Assembly: GCA_031363055.1 (NCBI GenBank)
Contig: JANLTP010000054.1
Span: 1 to 9,977 of the forward strand
Origin: JANLTP01 sp031363055
GTDB lineage: Bacteria; Pseudomonadota; Gammaproteobacteria; Burkholderiales; Burkholderiaceae_E
DNA length: 9,977 nucleotides
Direction of reading: 5' to 3'
Below the pieces are notes generated by a model. That model had not been told where the DNA came from and did not search any database. It saw only the letters and a list, made by a program, of their open reading frames with translations. This document shows, piece after piece, positions 7,480-9,977 of this stretch (the first letter of the stretch is position 1; every line of letters starts with the position of its first letter). The position numbers were made by a program, and so were the translations under genes.

Positions 7480-8403
7480 TCACTTCCAGTACAACGCGGC
7501 CGGGTTGTCAACCAGAACCGACTGAAGCAGTTGTGGTGTCGGCAGCCAGGCGTGTATTTGCTGAACCAGACACTCCGATGTCACCGACCTGTAGGCACTT
7601 TCTTCATGGGCGTGCTTGCCGGTTTCTCGCTGGGTATGTGGCCAATCGCTGCCCCACAAAACTCGACGTGGGGCGACCTGCAGAAACTCTGCGGCCAACG
7701 GTGCGAAGTTCCTGAGCTGACTCGTAGAGTCGCTGACCTGAATATCAGCTTCGCTGAGCTTGCTGGTTTGGGCAACTGGCGGTCGATACGGCGCCGACTG
7801 CTTTACCCAGACCTTGCCAGTCGACAACAGGGCCTGCAAGCCGGCGAGCGCGGGGGTAGTGAATCGGGCCTGCATGGCTGCCATTGCAAAATGATCAAGT
7901 ACCAGGTTTACCGGCAGTGATTCGAGGAGTTCCCTCAGTGCATCAACGACATCCAACCCCGCATAAAGTTGAATATGCCAGCCAAAAGGCACCAGTCGTT
8001 CTGCCCAGCGGGCCAGCGAGCGCGACAGCGTTTGCAGATCTGTGCCCGCCGAGCTTTCGACGTTCAGACGAATGCCGCGAATACCCTGCTCGTGCAGCGC
8101 CTGCAGTTCGGTGTCGGTAATATGCTCGTCAAGCACGGCAACGCCACGCGCGTGATCGCCCAGCAAACGCAGGCTGTGCAACAGACAGCGATTATCGGTG
8201 TCATAGAAGCTCGGTTGAATGAGCACGGTACGCTCGAATCCACAGCGACCCAGATGCTCGCGCAACGCCGCCAGCGTCGCTGGCCCGGCTGTGTATTGCC
8301 GCTCGGCGATCATCGGATATTGCGAACGCGTACCGACGATATGAACATGGGTATCGCAGGCCAACGAGGGCAGGCGCGCAAACGTTTTGCTGCTCGCGTG
8401 CAT
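7480..8403 (-). CDS. Amidohydrolase family protein (PF04909, LigI-like / TIM-barrel metal-dependent hydrolase)
   Basis: This 307-residue TIM-barrel protein is of the amidohydrolase_2 type, which includes 2-pyrone-4,6-dicarboxylate lactonase (LigI), galactarolactone isomerase and related lactonases or decarboxylases. It shows the strand-1 motif CDTHVHI at 16-22 (H19, H21), FERTVLIQPSFYDTDN at 56-71, GIRGIRLN at 107-114, LVLDHFA at 167-173 (D170, H171), VWVKQSAPYR at 198-207 and WGSDWPH at 250-256 with the strand-8 aspartate D253. The KQSAPYR and SDWPH patterns lean towards the LigI/lactonase branch; several of its members work without a metal. No signal peptide is seen. ATG 8403 is the first possible start, since an in-frame TGA lies three codons upstream, and the SD is poor. 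It converges on the CoA-transferase and is divergent from the alpha/beta hydrolase. Confidence 0.88.
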   Translation of the reverse strand: MHASSKTFARLPSLACDTHVHIVGTRSQYPMIAERQYTAGPATLAALREHLGRCGFERTVLIQPSFYDTDNRCLLHSLRLLGDHARGVAVLDEHITDTELQALHEQGIRGIRLNVESSAGTDLQTLSRSLARWAERLVPFGWHIQLYAGLDVVDALRELLESLPVNLVLDHFAMAAMQARFTTPALAGLQALLSTGKVWVKQSAPYRPPVAQTSKLSEADIQVSDSTSQLRNFAPLAAEFLQVAPRRVLWGSDWPHTQRETGKHAHEESAYRSVTSECLVQQIHAWLPTPQLLQSVLVDNPAALYWK

Positions 8404-8466
8404 TTCAGGTCACGTACACTATGTTGGAAGTAAAACTATCCATTCCGAATGTGCCAGGGAGTCAGC
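8404..8466. promoter_or_regulatory. Short divergent intergenic region
   Basis: These 63 bp separate the minus-strand amidohydrolase start from the plus-strand alpha/beta hydrolase start, so promoters for both genes must lie here or inside the genes. AT-richer stretches such as TAAAACTAT are present, but no hexamer pair with good spacing was found in either direction. Confidence 0.35.
8456..8461 (+). promoter_or_regulatory. Ribosome binding site choosing ATG 8467 for the alpha/beta hydrolase
   Basis: AGGGAG at 8456-8461 is 5 nt before ATG 8467. The in-frame ATG at 8449 lies upstream of this site and has no SD of its own. Starting at 8467 also gives a conventional signal peptide. Confidence 0.6.
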
Positions 8467-9564
8467 ATGAACTGGTTGAAATTTCTGAGCGAGGTCATCT
8501 TGAGCGCGAGTCTTGCATCGGTAGCACAGCCGGTTGTGTCGGCAGATTTTCCGACCCCGAAAGTGGGCAGTTGGTCGGTCGCCGACTTTCGCTTTCATTC
8601 GGGCGAAGTATTGCCCGAATTGCGGCTGCATTACACCACGGTCGGTGAGCCTAGCGGCGAGCCGGTGCTGGTACTGCACGGCACCACCGGCTCGGGCAAC
8701 AGCCTGTTGACGCCGGCATTTGCAGGCGAGTTGTTCGGGCCAGGCCAGCCGTTGGACGCGAAGCGTTATTACGTCATCTTGCCGGATGCGATCGGCACTG
8801 GTCAGTCAAGCAAACCGTCAGACGGCCTGCGCGCCCGCTTTCCGAAATACAACTATGACGATATGGTCGACGCGCAATACCGGCTAGTCAAGGAACACTT
8901 GGGGATTCGCCATCTGCGGCTGGTCATCGGTAATTCCATGGGTGGCATGCAGACCTGGATCTGGGCCCAGCGATATCCCGAATTCATGGATATCGCCGTA
9001 CCTATGGCTTCGCTGCCGCTCGAGATGTCCGGTCGCAACTGGCTGATGCGCCGCCTGATTATTGATTCGATCCGCAATGACCGGCAGTGGATGGCTGGCA
9101 ATTACATCGAACAGCCGGCCAGCGCGAAGTTTGCGACGGTCTTCTACCAGCTCGCCACCAGTGGCGGCCATCAAGGTCTATCCAAACTCGCGCCAACACG
9201 CGAGCGGGCCGATCAACTGCTGGAACAGCGCCTGGCGGCACCCTTCGCTGGCGATGCCAATAATGTCTTGTACCAATGGGAAGCGTCACGCGACTACAAC
9301 CCTGCGCCGGGTCTCGAGAAAATCCGTGCGACCTTGCTGGCGATCAACTCGGCCGACGACGAACGCAATCCTCCTGAACTCGGTGTGCTCGATCGTGAAT
9401 TGAAGCGCATCAAAAATGCTCGCGCTCTATTGATTCCCGCCAGCACTGAAACGTCCGGCCATGCGACGACCGGACAGGCAAAATTCTGGAAGTCCGCCTT
9501 GGCTGAATTACTCGCTACGGTCTCGCGTGGCGCACGTCAGACTACTGCCCACACGCTAGACTGA
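8467..9564 (+). CDS. Exported alpha/beta hydrolase, homoserine O-acetyltransferase (MetX)-like fold
   Basis: This 365-residue alpha/beta hydrolase is related to MetX acyltransferases but probably acts as a periplasmic esterase or hydrolase. The N-terminus has a hydrophobic stretch (about 8-25) ending VVSA at 23-26, a plausible signal-peptidase-I site. Export would not fit methionine biosynthesis. The fold motifs are LRLHYTTVGE (52-61), the oxyanion region VLHGTTGSGNSLL (69-81), ILPDAIGTGQSSKP (104-117), the nucleophile elbow GNSMGGMQ at 155-162 (S157), the acid region NSADDERNPPE at 294-304 (D297 or D298) and the catalytic histidine H332 in SGHATTG. The triad is therefore complete. An esterase acting on a periplasmic ester or lactone is the likeliest role; the substrate is unknown. 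A DUF421 gene follows after 21 nt and is probably co-transcribed. Confidence 0.88.
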   Translation: MNWLKFLSEVILSASLASVAQPVVSADFPTPKVGSWSVADFRFHSGEVLPELRLHYTTVGEPSGEPVLVLHGTTGSGNSLLTPAFAGELFGPGQPLDAKRYYVILPDAIGTGQSSKPSDGLRARFPKYNYDDMVDAQYRLVKEHLGIRHLRLVIGNSMGGMQTWIWAQRYPEFMDIAVPMASLPLEMSGRNWLMRRLIIDSIRNDRQWMAGNYIEQPASAKFATVFYQLATSGGHQGLSKLAPTRERADQLLEQRLAAPFAGDANNVLYQWEASRDYNPAPGLEKIRATLLAINSADDERNPPELGVLDRELKRIKNARALLIPASTETSGHATTGQAKFWKSALAELLATVSRGARQTTAHTLD

Positions 9565-9585
9565 AACACTTCATGAGGAGTGTTT

Positions 9586-9977
9586 ATGTGGAATCCCGGT
9601 CTTCCCTGGTGGGAGTTTGTTCTGCGCGGTGTCATCGTCTACGTGTTTTTGATGATCGCGTTGCGCGTCACGGGTAAACGGCAAACTGGGCAACTTGCCC
9701 CCTTCGATCTGGTCTTGCTACTGATTCTGAGCAATGCGGTTCAGAACGCCATGAATGGCGGTGATAACAGCGTTTCCGGCGGTGTTATATCAGCGATCAC
9801 GCTGATCGGGGTGCACTATCTTTTTTCATGGCTGACGTTCAAGAGTCGATGGCTCGAAGCGTTGATCGATGGCAAACCGAGGCATCTGATTCAGGACGGC
9901 GTAGTTAATCAGGGCGTGATGCGCCGTGAGTTGCTGACCCAACATGATTTGGATGCCGCGCTTCGGGCTGCCGGCGT
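9586..9977 (+). CDS. DUF421 (YetF-like) membrane protein, 3' end cut by window
   Basis: The start is ATG 9586, 5 nt after GAGGAG (9575-9580), and 130 codons are visible before the window end. Hydrophobic segments lie at about residues 11-27, 41-53 and 64-84. The first two flank the family motif RVTGKRQTGQLAPFDLVLLL (27-46), followed by SNAVQNAMNGGDNSVSGG (49-66). After the membrane part comes the start of the soluble YetF-type domain, with DGKPRHLIQDGVVNQG (95-110) and LLTQHDLDAALRAAG (116-130). DUF421 proteins are small inner-membrane proteins of about 150-230 residues. Their function is poorly defined; in Bacillus YetF relatives have been linked to spore or envelope properties. It probably forms an operon with the preceding exported hydrolase. 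Confidence 0.88.
   Translation, partial: MWNPGLPWWEFVLRGVIVYVFLMIALRVTGKRQTGQLAPFDLVLLLILSNAVQNAMNGGDNSVSGGVISAITLIGVHYLFSWLTFKSRWLEALIDGKPRHLIQDGVVNQGVMRRELLTQHDLDAALRAAG

Noticed and set aside
8467..9564. Homoserine O-acetyltransferase MetX for methionine synthesis
   Set aside because: The protein has a signal peptide and there is no metW partner; the fold is shared but export argues for a hydrolase.

Overview
The window is an ordinary-looking chromosomal segment from what is probably a member of the Pseudomonadota (beta- or gamma-type). The evidence is moderately high GC by eye (not computed), dense gene packing, clear Shine-Dalgarno sites and the gene families present. No rRNA, tRNA, CRISPR array, insertion sequence, integrase or phage gene was seen. 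Codon and base usage look uniform, so nothing points to recent transfer.

Layout. (1) Bases 1-1723, minus strand: an AMP-forming acyl-CoA synthetase that lacks only its last few residues. (2) Bases 1724-1857: a divergent intergenic region with a 35-bp concentric inverted repeat (1747-1781). (3) Bases 1858-6076, plus strand: a tight three-gene unit made of a TAXI-type TRAP solute receptor, a fused TRAP permease (ATGA overlap) and a PLP-dependent threo-3-hydroxyaspartate ammonia-lyase/serine racemase-like dehydratase (5-nt gap). (4) After about 200 bp without a convincing gene comes a class III (CaiB/BaiF) CoA-transferase starting at TTG 6276. (5) A minus-strand amidohydrolase of the LigI-like PF04909 type converges on it with a 4-nt gap. 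(6) Divergent from the amidohydrolase is an exported MetX-like alpha/beta hydrolase, followed 21 nt later by a DUF421 (YetF-like) membrane protein cut by the window end.

How the genes may work together (inference). The receptor and permease import an organic acid or amino-acid-like solute. The dehydratase could deaminate a beta-hydroxy amino acid to an oxo acid. The CoA-transferase and the ATP-dependent CoA ligase offer two ways of activating carboxylates, and the amidohydrolase could open a lactone or cleave a related ring or C-C bond. This resembles a small carboxylate-catabolism locus, but the substrate cannot be read from the sequence and no transcriptional regulator lies in the window. 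I see no clearly new biological system. The most useful leads are the TRAP-dehydratase pairing, the shared leader of the two non-ATG genes, and the dyad in the divergent promoter region.
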